Shown here: positions 9,407 to 21,049 of the stretch, in pieces | Numbering within the stretch: the stretch's first letter is position 1 | How the letters are laid out: the number at the start of each line of letters is the position of its first letter | From: Lycium barbarum | Taxonomy: Eukaryota; Streptophyta; Magnoliopsida; Solanales; Solanaceae | Length of the DNA stretch: 64,000 bases | Assembly: GCF_019175385.1 (NCBI RefSeq) | Contig: NC_083341.1 | Coordinates: forward strand, 20,778,203-20,842,202 | Direction: 5' to 3' | The notes under the pieces: generated by a model | The model's database searches: none | Seen by the model: only the letters and a program-made list of their open reading frames with translations | What the model was told of the DNA's origin: nothing | Made by a program: the position numbers and the translations under genes

Positions 9407-10092
9407 TGTTAGCTAAATATATTTGTATATGGTAAAACCGGATCCACTTGTGTCCGGTGGGATCCGGAGTAAAAGATAAAGCCGTCCAAAATGAGATCAA
9501 AGGAGAGTAACGTCATAACCACCGGTAGGGACGAAAACAGTGGGGTCGGGAGTACTTTCAATTATGCTTCAACACCGAGGGTATTCTATTGAGCACGGAA
9601 ACCCGAGCCTAAAGAGCACACTCAATATAGGTTCGGATAATCAGTTATGGAGCAGGCCACGTGTCATCTAACCATTCCGCCACTTGCGCTGACAATAGTA
9701 CGGGTGTCAGACCGTACGGGCGCAGCCTTATCCATTTTAGGGTTTTTCAAGAAGGGTTTTTTCTACATGGTACTAGGGCCTATTTGCTGTTAGCTATAAA
9801 TAGAGAGCCACCCCTTTCTTTTTTAAGCTAGTTTTTCACTATTCTAGACATTGTAATAAAAAAAGTGGCAGAAATATTTTCTTAAGTATTTTGGCTCGGT
9901 TGAAAGAAGTTCCTTCCAGACCGGACCAGTTTGCAGCATTTGTCAACTTGTCTCCTTGAGTTTCCATTACTATTGTTTGCTAATATATACCACTACTTAT
10001 TCATTATCAACCTATATTATTAAGTAAATCTAATCACATATCATATCCATCACTTACAAATTTAATTGTTATCCATTATTTAGGGGTAAACA
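9407..10092 (+). repeat. 5' LTR of Tat element (686 bp)
   Basis: Starts TGTTAG and ends TAAACA just before the PBS. The last 146 bp match 27890-28035, the surviving end of the 3' LTR. Confidence 0.82.
9795..9803 (+). promoter_or_regulatory. TATA box of Tat LTR
   Basis: TATAAATAG, about 300 bp before the LTR end, preceded by a GC-richer segment. This is the expected position for the U3 promoter. Confidence 0.6.
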
Positions 10093-10095
10093 GTT

Positions 10096-10113
10096 TGGTG
10101 CCCACCGTGGGGC
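10096..10113 (+). other. Primer binding site of Tat element
   Basis: TGGTGCCCACCGTGGGGC begins three bases after the LTR end. This PBS type is common in plant Tat-lineage elements. I have not assigned the tRNA. Confidence 0.7.
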
Positions 10114-10198
10114 ATAGGATAATAGTGGTGGTTTAATTTTTTACTTCCTTTTCACTTGTTTGAAAGTTTGCATATTTGCAAAAAATACTACGTTTGAA

Positions 10199-10510
10199 AT
10201 GGAAAACAGTGGTCATTCCGGGCATGTGAACAACAACGAGATAGTTGCTGAAAACGAAAACAACAGCGAGTTACGGAACCCGTCTGCTGATCCAGCCGAC
10301 CCAAATGCTGTCAACTCAAGAGAAGGCCTTAACCGGCAGAATAACGTCAATCAGGAGAATGCTGCCCTGGCCACAGATCCTTTGAATAGCAATAACTCAA
10401 TTACTGTACCTCGGGCGCAAGCTCAAAACACACCGGATATACCAGATGAGATTAACTTAAGTTTAATATTTGAAATGCTGCAGGAACAAGAGATTTCTAT
10501 AGTCGAATAA
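10199..10510 (+). pseudogene. gag: Tat gag N-terminal remnant
   Basis: The frame from ATG 10199 gives about 103 residues, polar and Asn/Glu-rich (MENSGHSGHVNNNEIV...), as at the start of many Tat gag proteins. It stops at 10508-10510. What follows (10511-10860) is too short for a capsid domain and shifts frame repeatedly, so the capsid core appears deleted. Confidence 0.6.
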
Positions 10511-10859
10511 GGGGTTGTTATTGCTCAGCAAAGCCAAAAGGAGTTACCGAACCAAGGCAAGACGAAGCATGGATAGTCGAGAGCAATGGATCCGGGGATG
10601 GTTCATCTACCGAGGTTTTGAAGATGCTCAAAACTTTGGCAACGCAGGTCGATTCCACAGAGAAATGGGTGGAAACATACAACTCTCGGGTGGATCAGAT
10701 CCCCGGGGCACCTCCGATCTTAAAAGGACCGGATTCAAAGAGATACATTCAAAGGCCTTTCCCTCCGAGTGCTGCCCCGAAGCTAATCCCGAAGAGGTTC
10801 AAGATGCCAGATGGTTGAGGCCATTAAGATCTGATCTGGCCTAAAGAGACACAAACGTA

Positions 10860-11677
10860 ATGTGCGAATATCATGGAACCCTTGGCCATACCGAAGACTG
10901 CCGCCAGTTAAGGGAGGGTTGGCTCGGTTGTTAAAAAAAGGTCACTTTCGTGAATTTTTGAGTGAGCGAGCCAAAAGCCACTATAAAGGAAGGGAAAATC
11001 ACAAACAGGTCGAGCCCATGGAACCACAACACATGATCCATATGATAATTGGAGGAATGGATACACCACGAGGACCGATGATGAAAAGAACAAAGGTTTT
11101 GATTGTACGGGAAAAGCGGACTAGGGATTATGTGCCCGAGGGATCCATTTCCTTCAACGACGGGGATGTGGAAGGCATCATTCAACCACACAATGATGCG
11201 TTGGTAATTTCTATTCTTATTTTTAAATCTCAAGTTAAACGTATTTTGATTGACTCAGGTAGTTCAGCCAACATTATCTAATGGAGAGTGGTAGAACAAC
11301 TGAGGTTACTGGATCAAATTGATCCGGTGGCTCGGGTGCTCAGTGGATTCAATATGGCAAGCGAAACTACTAAGGGAGAAATTTCTTTACCGGTTAGCAT
11401 AGACGGGACTATTCAGCAGACTGTGTTCTATGTCATCGAGAGAGAGATGATGTATAATGCTTTGCTCGGCAGACCGTGGATTGATAGCATGAGGGCGGTA
11501 CCATCGACATTACATCAAATGTTGAAATTCCCAACTCCGGAAAGAATAAAGATGGTCCGTGGTGAACAACCCGCAGCAAGGGAAATATTCGCGGTTGAAG
11601 AAGCCTCCCTCGTCCTAAAGGAACCAGTTCAAAAAGTTGTTGAGTCGAACAGAGAGAAAGACACCAATAGCAATTAA
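10860..11677 (+). pseudogene. Tat gag end and aspartic protease
   Basis: 10860-10915 reads MCEYHGTLGHTEDCRQLR, a CCHC-like knuckle region. After a frameshift comes LARLLKKGHFREFLSERAK, then the retroviral-type protease with its catalytic triplet in LIDSGSSANII (near 11250). A stop at 11279-11281 interrupts the protease. The next frame holds its C-terminal half (ALLGRPWI). The protease would mature the gag-pol polyprotein; this copy cannot do so. Confidence 0.75.
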
Positions 11678-11817
11678 AGAATGCGGGCTCGAACGAAAAA
11701 AAGGATGAAATGAGCCCGGGTTTCGAAGAAGATGATTTCGGTGTGCCCAGATCGTTCATATTACCGAATGATTCGGATGCGACCAAATCTACTGTGGAGG
11801 AGTTAGAATAGATCATC

Positions 11818-12783
11818 TTGTTCGTGCACTTAACATATAAAAATGTATACCTGGGCACGGGGTTAACCTCGGAGCTTAGGAGCAAGTTAATTAAATTTCT
11901 TCAAGCAAACGTCGATTGTTTTGCATGGTCCCATATAGATATGACAGGTGTGCCACTGGAGGTGACGACGCATAAACTCAGCCTCGATAGAAAATTCACT
12001 CCGGTCAAACAGAAAAGAAGACCGATGGTCGAGTCAAAACATGCCTTCGTCAAAGATGAGGTAACAAAGCTTTTAAAAATAAGTTCTATTCGGGAAGTTA
12101 AATGCCCAAACTGGTTAGCTAATGTCGCCGTTGTGCCGAAGAAAGATAAAAAATTTAGAATGTGTGTTGACTATAAAGATTTAAACAAAGCATGCCCGCA
12201 GGATTCATTCCCTATGCCTCACATTGATCGAATGATCGATGCGATGGCCGGGCATAAGATGTTAAGTTTTCTCGATGCCTACTCCGGGTATAACCAGATT
12301 CGGATGCACCCGAATGATTAAGAGAAAACTTCTTTTATAACCCGATATGGGACTTATTGCTACAATGTCATGCCGTTCGGATTAAAAAATGCTGGAGCAA
12401 ATTATCAATGCCTAGTTAACCGAATGTTCGAAGAACAGATAGGTAAAACAATGGAGGTTTACATTGCTGACATGTTAATCAAGTCCGTGGAAACAGAGGA
12501 CAATTTAAAACATTTGCAGGATACCTTCGATATACTTCACAAATATAACATGAAACTGAACCTGGAGAAGTGTGCTTTCGGGGTCAGATCTGGCAAGTTT
12601 TTTGGCTTCATGGTATCAAACCGGGGTATTGAAATCAACCCGGACAAAATCAAAGCCATTGAGGATGTCGAAGTAGTGAACAACGTGAAGGCAGTGCAAA
12701 GGTTGACCGCGAGGATAGCGGCTCTAAGCCACCGTTCATCTCGAGGTCATCAGACAAAAGTCACCATTTCTTCTCTTTGCTAA
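11818..12783 (+). pseudogene. Tat reverse transcriptase
   Basis: RT motifs in order: VPKKDKKFRMCVDYKDLNKACP, SFLDAYSGYNQI, then a stop at 12319-12321, then MPFGLKNAGANYQ. The catalytic box reads YIADM at about 12460-12474 where the family has YVDDM, so one metal-binding Asp is now Ala (GCT 12466-12468). The thumb region follows to 12783, where the frame breaks before RNase H. Confidence 0.87.
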
Positions 12784-13409
12784 GGAAGAGGAATGACTTC
12801 ACATGGACACCGGAATGTCAAGATGCCCTAGAAGGTTTGAAGCAGTACTTGTCGAGCCCACCGTTGCTGCACATACCAAAGACAGACGAACAACTGTTCC
12901 TGTACCTAGCAGTATCCGAGGTTGCAATAAGCAGCGTTTTGGTCAGAGAAGAAGAAGGTACGCAATTCCCTATCTATTATGTAAGTAGGACACTAGGAGA
13001 TACGCAGACCCGTTATCCGCACCTCGAAAAGTTATCTTTGGCACTAGTAAGTGCCTCAAGAAAGCTAAAGCCTTATTTTCAATGTCACCCCATATGTTTA
13101 GTAATTACTTACCCATTAAAGAATGTCATGCATAAGCCGGAACCATCGGGTAGGTTGACCAAATGGGTTGTAGAAATTAGCGGTTATGATATCGAGTATA
13201 AGCCTAGAATGGATATTAAATCTCAAATCTTAGCCTATTTCGTAGCGGACTTTACCCCTGCTATGATTCTCGAGGTAGAGAAAGAGCTTTTGTTAACTTC
13301 GGGAAAAGTCTCGGGTATCTGGACCCTGTATATGGACGGGGCATCGAATCAAAAGGGGTCTGGATTGTGTATCGTTCTTAAAGCCCCCGCAGGTGATGTT
13401 ATTAGATAA
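12777..13409 (+). pseudogene. Tat RNase H and start of second RNase H
   Basis: The first RNase H-like region starts FTWTPECQDALEGLK. Its usual catalytic Asp context (DAS) reads LYLAVSEVAIS, as in Tat elements, where this copy is degenerate. A second, archaeal-type RNase H begins WTLYMDGASNQKGSG near 13320. Two RNase H domains in tandem are a known mark of the Tat lineage. The frame stops at 13409. Confidence 0.78.
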
Positions 13410-13960
13410 TCAATCAGAACCATGAAATTAACTAACAATGAAGCCGAGTATGAGGCTATGATTGTAGGTTTTAGAATTGGCTCGAAGTTCGGGGGCCGAA
13501 GTTATCGAAGCTAAGTGCGACTCCCTTCTGGTCGTGAACCAAGTCAATGGTGTCTTCGAGGTCAAGGATGAACGAATGCAAAGATATTTGGAAAAAACTC
13601 AAGTTAATATTGCATCAGTTTAAAGAATGGACCATGCAACATGTACCGAGGGAACAAAACAATGAGGCAGATGCATTGGCCAACTTGGGCTCATCGGTTG
13701 AAGCGGAGGAGTTCAATTCTGGCGCGGTTGTCCAATTAATGAACTCGACAGTGGAAAATGGTCACATTGAGATAAATGCAATGGGTTTCACATGGGATTG
13801 GCGCAAAAAATATATTGGTTACTTGCGTGATGGAAAACTCCCAAATGACCCAAAAAAATCGAGGTCTCTTCGAACCAAAGCGACTCGATTCTGCCTGGTT
13901 GACGACCAATTATATCACCGATCTTTCTACGGACCTTTGGATAAGTGCTTAGGGCCCTGA
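13410..13960 (+). pseudogene. Tat second RNase H (end) and integrase zinc-finger approach
   Basis: Across two frameshifts the sequence reads LTNNEAEYEAMIVG, then EAKCDSLLVVNQV, giving the Glu and Asp of the archaeal-type RNase H. It ends with HVPREQNNEADALANLGS. A linker and KATRFCLVDDQLYHRSFYGPL follow, leading into the integrase zinc finger. Confidence 0.72.
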
Positions 13961-15031
13961 TAAACGGACTATGTGATGAGGGAAGTCCACGAAGGAACCT
14001 GCGGAAACCACTCCGGTGGCGAAGCCTTGGTCCGGAAGATTATCAGAGCTGGGTATTACTGGAACTGAATGGAGGAGGACGCGAAAATCTTTGTCCGTAG
14101 TTGTGATAGGTGCCAAAAGCACGCGCCAATGATACACTAGCCAGGAGAGCTACTGCACCCGGTCCCGTCCCCTTGGCCGTTTATGAAATGGGGAATAGAT
14201 ATCGTCGGTCCTTTACCATGAGCCCAGGTAAGGCTCGTTTTATCTTATTTATGACTGATTACTTTTCAAAATGGGTTAAAGCGCAGGCATTTGGGAAAGT
14301 TAGGGAGAAGAAGGTTATAAACATCATATGGGACTATATCGTTCGTCAGTTCGGCATCCCAACCGAGATAACTTGTGATAACGGTCGACAGTTCATTGGC
14401 AATAAAGTTAATAATTTCCTCGATGGGTTAAGGTCAAAAAGATTATGTCAACTCCGTATCACCCAAGTGCGAACGGACAGGCGAAATTAACGAATAAAAC
14501 TATAATGCAAAATCTGAGGAAACGGTTGGAGTCATCAAAGCACAAATGGAAGGAAGTGTTACCAAAGTTATTATGGGCTTACAGAACGACATCAAAATCA
14601 AGTACGGGAGAAACACTGTTTTCCCTGGTCTACGGGGCCGAGGCTTTTATCCCCGTAGAAGTTGGTGAACCAAGTCTGAGGTTCCGATATGCAACAAACG
14701 AGTCAAATGAAGAGGCTAAGGCCGTAAAGCTTGACTTAACGAATGAACTACGCGAGAATGCGCTGGTCCGTTTAGCAGCCCAAAAGTAGCAAATAGGAAG
14801 ATACTATAATTGAAGGACAAACCTTTGACATTTTCAAGTTGGGAACTTAGTGCTTTGGAAGATTACCCTGCATACTAAGAATCCCGATGATGGAAAGTTG
14901 GGGCTGAACTGGAAGGACCGTACAAGGTAACTGGAACAACTAGCAAATGATCGTATCAGTTGGAAACCGGGGACGGCCAAAAGCTGCACAACAACTGGAA
15001 CGTGGTACACTTGAAGAAATACTATTTCTAA
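13961..15031 (+). pseudogene. Tat integrase
   Basis: The zinc-binding region reads VHEGTCGNHSGG ... CDRCQKHAP (13980-14130). The core has IDIVGPLP, FMTDYFSKWVKAQAFGK (first Asp region) and ITCDNGRQFIGN (second Asp). The third catalytic residue, normally Glu in NGQAExTNK, is Lys here (NGQAKLTNK, codon 14484-14486). Frames change near 14440 and stops follow 14787. The copy is inactive. Confidence 0.83.
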
Positions 15032-16116
15032 GGTATGACCCGTTAACTCTTTTAATTATTCCAAAAATTCTCACCTATCTTTTTTGCAGTGTCATATCGG
15101 AATAAATTCCGAAGGTGTTAGAATTAGGTCTGAAAAAAACACGTGTTGCACTCTTTTTCTTAGCCAGGTTCTATCCCGAAGTGGGTTTTTCGGCAAGGTT
15201 TTTAACCAGGCAACAAGTACAACGTGTTATCTTAATAAGACGAGGCTAAGTGAGCATAAGCTCGGAAGACCAGCTAAGTACTAGGGACCGGATAGTTGGC
15301 AACATCATTTTTAAGTAGTGTTTCCCCGTTCATACTTCACGGACAAACACTAGGGGACTACAGTACCCTCAGCAAGACCGAAGAAAAGTTCATTTAAGCA
15401 AAACAAGAAACAAAGTCAGCGTCGAAACAATTTTTGTTTTTGTAGTTACCCGAACCTTCTGTATTAGGTTTCAATGTAAGGGCCAAACGATCCAACGAAT
15501 TGTGCCTAGATAGTGTTGCTACGGCAAAGGCAGAAGGGATCGGATGAAATCCTTAGTTTTGTATGAGATAAACATTTGAGATATGAAGAGAAATACTTTT
15601 GAAAAGCGTGTTTTAAATGCGCTCTTTTATTAATATAACCCTCGACTAGGGACTGTCGTCATAAAATCGACAAAGGCGCAAAGGTTATAGTTAATCGAGC
15701 CCAATTCACTAAACTCAAATAGTCGGAAGAAGGTCAAATAATTAAAGACCTCGACTTAAATGCCTAAGGTGATTCGGAGACGTCTCAATTCAGAAAGCAT
15801 AAAAAGGCCCCGCGGGTAAGCCATCTATAAGTCTTCAGTCAAAACGAAACCGAACAAAATAAAGCCCACAACCAATGAGTTAAGGTTGGCTTAATTTTCT
15901 AAGAGAAATGGTTAAAAGGCTTAGGGTCGAACCTCAACCATTCTTTACGAAGCAAACATTAAAAGCAATATCATAAAATGTGCTCGACCCTAAGATCGAA
16001 GAAAATGCTAGCAAAAGGAAATATGGATTTCATATATAGCCTAACAGGTCGAAAATTTACACTTACGATTTTCATAGATCAAAATCAAAAACAAAAAGGC
16101 TCATACATGCCCTATT
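15032..16116. other. Tat 3' untranslated internal region
   Basis: Between pol and the antisense ORF there is about 1.1 kb with no recognisable coding. It includes short plus-strand frames without domains. Tat elements usually have a long non-coding segment here. Confidence 0.55.
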
Positions 16117-17341
16117 TTACTCCGTCTGAGAAGAACCCGAGTCCTCAGAAACGGTCTTTTCAGAGTCATCTTCGGAGCTGTCCTCGAGAGCTTTCTTAGC
16201 CCTATCCTCGATCATCTTTGCATCAAGTATACGAGTTGGAATGTCTTCCATACCCCGTTGAACCTGATCGAGTGTCATCCTCTGGGATTTCCACCTCTCA
16301 TGTTCAACTAAAAGGGTAGAATGAGCCTTAGTGGCTTCGATGTCTTTACAGGCTTCCTCCAGGTCGCCTTTAGCTTTCTTTAATTTCTTCTCTAGCTCGG
16401 ATTTCATGTCACTCAGAGTGACCCAAACCTCATTGGAAGATTCCAGCTCAGCCTGAAGAGCATCATTAGCTAGAATAGCGACCTCGAGCTTTTCTTTGAG
16501 CTCATCATTCAACCCGGCTCGTGTCTCGGCCTTTTCTTCGATTATCTTTAACTTGTCTTTTTCTACGGCTCTCTCAGCTTCGAGCAGCCTGAATCTCTCA
16601 TCTGTTTTCGCAGCCTCGCCTTTAACCGAGTCGAGCTGTTCCCTCAATTGGGCGACGGTAGCCTCAAGCTCACCAAGTTTGGTGGCATATTCAGCATTAT
16701 CTCGGCTGAGCTGACTGTTGTCTCTTTCCAAGACTTATTTTTTCTAATCTATATTGTAGGGCTCAGTTTTCAACTAGAGGTTCTCTTTTTTAGCTGCCTC
16801 GAGCTCGGATTGGAAAGTTGGAAGAGCCACAACTAGGCTCAGTTGATCTTCTTTTTGTTGCAAGAGAAGTTTGAACTTCTCCGTTTCCTAGCCCTGGGCA
16901 TCTAACTGGGCCCGTAAATCGTCCACCTCGTGCTGGGCTCAGAGGAAGCCTTCATTCACAAGCACGACGCTCTGCAAAAATGAAGTAAACGAAGGAATCG
17001 GTAAACGATTAAAGATTACATCAGAGGCTTTAAAGGTACGTAAGAATGCTTACTCGATTATTGACATGCATACCCTCGTTCATAAGACACTGCCACGAGA
17101 GCCCTTCCATCTTCTCCTTGTCCAAATATGAAACAAGAGGTCTTAGATAACTGGCAACCTCCACGGGACGAGATAAAAAGATGCAGTCTTCAGGGACGGT
17201 GATCGTGGTCGACCTTTTCCTCCTCAGCTCTACATTCGGGGCCGGAAAAATATCGACAAGTCTAGAACGCGAACCTGATTCAGTGGACCGGCAGGCAATC
17301 CTCGTTGCTCGAGGAATATGGAGGTGGCCGAACCCCGAGGC
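16117..17341 (-). pseudogene. Antisense ORF of Tat element, C-terminal part (coiled coil)
   Basis: On the minus strand, opposite gag-pol, the sequence reads SGFGHLHIPRATRIACRSTE ... EVASYLRPLVSYLDKEKME (17336-17040). A long coiled coil follows (about 16980-16200) rich in Glu/Lys/Leu heptads: ERDNSQLSRDNAEYATKLGE, LESSNEVWVTLSDMKSELEKK. It ends in an acidic tail and a stop at 16117. Frame breaks lie near 16730 and 17030. Additional antisense ORFs of unknown function at this place are known in Tat-lineage elements. Its N-terminal part is at 26997-27880, beyond the Tekay insertion. Confidence 0.72.
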
Positions 17342-19898
17342 TGTTACACCTCGAAAATTTTTCATTAACGTACAGTGAATAGAATAACGAAGGGCATGAC
17401 GTATACGATGTCTTGATAAGTAAGAAATAACATTTGATGATTCTAAATGAGATTTCAAAGACATGTGAGGTAGGAGACGAAAGTTGTTAAGGAAAACAAG
17501 GTATAGGTTGTGTGTCAGGCAAGATTTACGAGTATCGAATTGATGATGGATTAATGATGTTATGGAGAAGAGTTATAAAGTCCCTTAGATTTTTAACGAG
17601 GTGTTAAACATGTGTCAAGAAGGTTCCATAAGGATTGGAGATCAAACGAACGATGGAGATCATTTCAGGGAAATGGGGTTATACGACCGACTTATACGGT
17701 CCGTATAAGGGTCCGTATAACACCCAACAGAGATGATGTTTGCCTGGTGGTGAACCACGACCACTTATACGGGCCGTGCAATGTTATACGGACCGTATAA
17801 GTGTCCGTGGAAGTCCCGACTGGCTGAGTTAAGTTCAATTATATAAATGTGATCCCACTTCACTAATTTCAATTCCCACACTTCCTCATCTCTCTCAAGG
17901 CTTCTAGAGGGTTCCACACACTTCTTCCATAAGAACTCAAGAGAGATTCAAGATCAACTTCATCAAACCAAGAGAGTCAAGTGTATGAGACACATTAAAG
18001 TTCATCCAAGTCGAGGAGTTCTAATGGAAGTGAACTAGGGTTTTGGTGCAAGAGAAGTATTTACACTCAAGGCTTATTCCTACATTATCTAAGGTAATTT
18101 TTATGATCTTTCCATGTTGTTTAGGGTAATGAGAGGTTGAAAGACTTAAATGATGGAAGGAGATAGAAAATGGGTCACAAAAATGTGAATAATGAGATTG
18201 TGAGTAGTTGTTTGGAATGAGTCATGAATATTGATATGTTGTGATTGTAAGCATGCTATAAGTGACATTTAGAACATGGGATAAGTATTATATGTGAGAA
18301 AACGCAATAGTGAACTATGACCATTATTATGGAGGAATTGAAGTGAAATTATGAAATGTGGATAATGTAGATGAATGATGATTGTTGCTTATAATATTAT
18401 GAATGTTGTTATGGATGGTTGGGAGTTGATATGAAATATGGGGAAAGTTTTATAAACAAAGGAAATGCTGCTCAATTTTCTCTAGCTTTAGTAAGCATGT
18501 TCTTATAATCGATTAGCTAATGTTAATATGAAGTTTCTTAAATGGAGAAACGCGAGCGACGAAGAAGAATGATCAAACGATAGAATTGCTAAACGAAAGA
18601 GGTATGTAAGACTAATCCTTTCTTTCTAAGGCATGACTCCTATGGCATGAATCTTCCTATTTTTCCGTGATCTTTCTAAATAACAGAAATTATGAGTCCA
18701 TGACTATAAAGAGCTGCATATGCATATGATAAAGAAAAGAGATATGATATGAGCATGATAATGATGATGATGAGTTTAAGTATAAAGAATCCTAGAGTAA
18801 CATACGATGTCCATGAGGTTAATGATCCTAAGTATGTTTCCATTGATGTTTTTTCTTGTGTACACTCACCTTAAAATGTTAGTCCCCTCAAGGTGAGACA
18901 TAATGATTACGATCACTCCATAATGTAATCGGGGGTTCACGACCTTATGTCACCCCGACATAGCCATAGTTACCTTCAAGTTCTAATGTATGGTTGATGA
19001 TAAATGTATATTGACGCTAAGCTTATGATATGCCTATGCAATGTATGAAAATGTTAAGTTTACGATGGGTATATGACGATGCGATTCCACCGTTCCTAAA
19101 TGGCCGAGCATGTCACCGCGAAGGCGGGCTGCATACGATTCCACCGTGCCTAAATGGCCAGGCATGTCACCGCTAAGGCAGGCTGCTATGTTTACACCGA
19201 GCCTAGAGGGCCAGGCATGACACTACTAGTGGGCAGCATATGATGGTTACCCGGACGCGGGTTAACAATGATGATATATATGATACGATGATGTATGCGT
19301 TATGATGATACATGTACTGTGATTATATATGATATAGGTATGAAATGTATCCACCCTTAAAAGTTACGCAGGTTATATGTTCATCTTATGTCTTATGATT
19401 TCTCTATTATGTTCATTTCATTCATGCCTTACATACCCAGTACAATGTTCGTACTGACGTCCATTTTCTTTAGACACTGTGTTCATGCCCACAGGTAGGC
19501 AGGGAGGTGATCCAGACTTGTAGGAGCTACTAACAGACTTTGAGAGCACCCCATTATTCCGGAGGTGCCATTGACTTATTCTTTTGTGTATATATATATG
19601 TTTTGGGCATGACGGGGTCCTGTCCTGTCCATATGTCTAGTACTCTAGTAGCGGCTCGTAGATGCGTATGTGTGGGTAGTATGGTCTCACGATGTCCTTA
19701 TTGTATGTACTTTATTTTGATAGCCAAAGGGCTTATGTATATAAAGGTAATTATGTTTCGAAGTGAAAAATGGTTTTTCCTATGACTTAAGTATGAGATT
19801 AATGAATGAACGCTTGACGAGTACGATGGGTAATAGTATAAGCGGTGCTCGGTGGTTAGCCCCGAGTACCCGTCATGGCCCCTAGTCGGGTCGTGACA
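17342..19898 (+). repeat. 5' LTR of Tekay 1 (2557 bp)
   Basis: TGTTACACC...GTCGTGACA. It contains palindromic CGG-N-CCG sites near 17691 and 17784, a TATA box at 17840, two copies of a 54-bp repeat (19083-19190), the block CAGTAC...GTACTG with TGACGTC (19438-19471), and a stem-loop at 19611-19629. Confidence 0.95.
17840..17848 (+). promoter_or_regulatory. TATA box of Tekay 1 5' LTR
   Basis: TATATAAAT, 40 bp after the last CGG/CCG palindrome. The same box is at 24828-24836 in the 3' LTR. Confidence 0.6.
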
Positions 19899-19902
19899 AA
19901 AG

Positions 19903-19914
19903 TGGTATCAGAGC
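19903..19914 (+). other. Primer binding site of Tekay 1
   Basis: TGGTATCAGAGC, four bases after the LTR end, complementary to the 3' end of plant initiator methionine tRNA. Confidence 0.92.
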
Positions 19915-20092
19915 AGTTCAGTCCTAGGAAGTGTCTACGAGCCGTGTCTAGTAGAGTCTTGTTTATGGTGTGTTGCGCGCCACACTAATAAACAGGAGGC
20001 TACAGGGCATTTAGGAAAAATGACCATTTTTCTTCTTAAAAGATCGTGCCATAGAGCCGTGTATAAGATTTTATCCTTCCTTATAGTGTGCT

Positions 20093-20935
20093 ATGGTTTC
20101 AGTAATGCTGCCAAAGGGAAAAGCTACAACCGCCCAGATGGGCAAGATTACGATGAAAAGGCGGGTAAAAAAAGAGCTACCAATGAATGTAGAAGAGGGT
20201 GAATCACATAATGAGGATCCATCTAATGCCTCTTCTACTCCGCCTATTATAGAAGAACAAGAAGGGGCTTCAGCTCCAGCTCCTATGCCTCCAGTTCCTC
20301 CACCGGCTACTTCGGGTCAACAAGTGACCGAAGCTATTCATCTATTGACGCAGTTAGTTGCCGCCCAGGTGCAGCGGCAGGGTTTGGGTTCAAGTGACAG
20401 ATTCGTTAGTACTAGAGCCCGTGATTTCATGAGTTTGAATCCTCCGGAGTTTTTCAGGTCAAAGCCGAATGAAGACCCGCAAAGTTTTATTGATGAAATG
20501 TTGAGAACATTGAAGATTATTCATGCCTCCGAAACTGAATCTGTGGAGTTGGCATCTTATAGACTCCGAGATGTGGCAGTATTATGGTACAATAATTGGA
20601 TATCATCAAGAAAAGAGAACACGCCTCCTCCCCTTTGGCAAGAATTTGTAGATGCCTTCATCCGACACTATTTGCCACCCGAGGTCCGCCAAGCTAGAGC
20701 GGATAGGTTCTTAAATCTAAAACAAGGAAATATGAGTGCCCGAGAGTATAGCCTTCAGTTTTATTTATTAGCTAGATATGCCCCGACTATGGTGGCCGAC
20801 ATAGGGGATAGAGTGCACAGATTCGTGAGTGGATTAGGGCCACATTTGTTCAAGGACTGCTTGATGGCTTCGTTGCAAAATGGGATACATATATCCCGCA
20901 TTCAAGCCCATGCCCAAAATTTAGAAGGACAATAA
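20093..20935 (+). CDS. gag: Tekay 1 gag
   Basis: A 280-residue open frame. The N-terminus is basic (KGKATTAQMGKITMKRRVKK), then a Pro/Ala-rich spacer, then the retrotransposon capsid domain from about residue 105: FMSLNPPEFFRSKPNEDPQS, ESVELASYRLRDVAVLWY, LPPEVRQARADRFLNLKQGN. The frame ends just after AHAQNLEGQ, before the zinc knuckle expected in this family, which is deleted. A second in-frame Met at 20105 could be the true start. Capsid would assemble virus-like particles in the cytoplasm. Confidence 0.88.
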   Translation: MVSVMLPKGKATTAQMGKITMKRRVKKELPMNVEEGESHNEDPSNASSTPPIIEEQEGASAPAPMPPVPPPATSGQQVTEAIHLLTQLVAAQVQRQGLGSSDRFVSTRARDFMSLNPPEFFRSKPNEDPQSFIDEMLRTLKIIHASETESVELASYRLRDVAVLWYNNWISSRKENTPPPLWQEFVDAFIRHYLPPEVRQARADRFLNLKQGNMSAREYSLQFYLLARYAPTMVADIGDRVHRFVSGLGPHLFKDCLMASLQNGIHISRIQAHAQNLEGQ

Positions 20936-21049
20936 CATCCGCAAAGGGGTGATCGTGATATTGATAGAGGGCAAAACAAGAGGGCCAGATCTATGGGGGC
21001 AGGTAGTGATTATAGAGGGGGATCAAGGCATGCATATTCTAGACACTCA

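Noticed and set aside
16496..16714. Ser/Ala-rich plus-strand protein
   Set aside because: Shadow of the antisense coiled-coil ORF, which has the stronger protein character.
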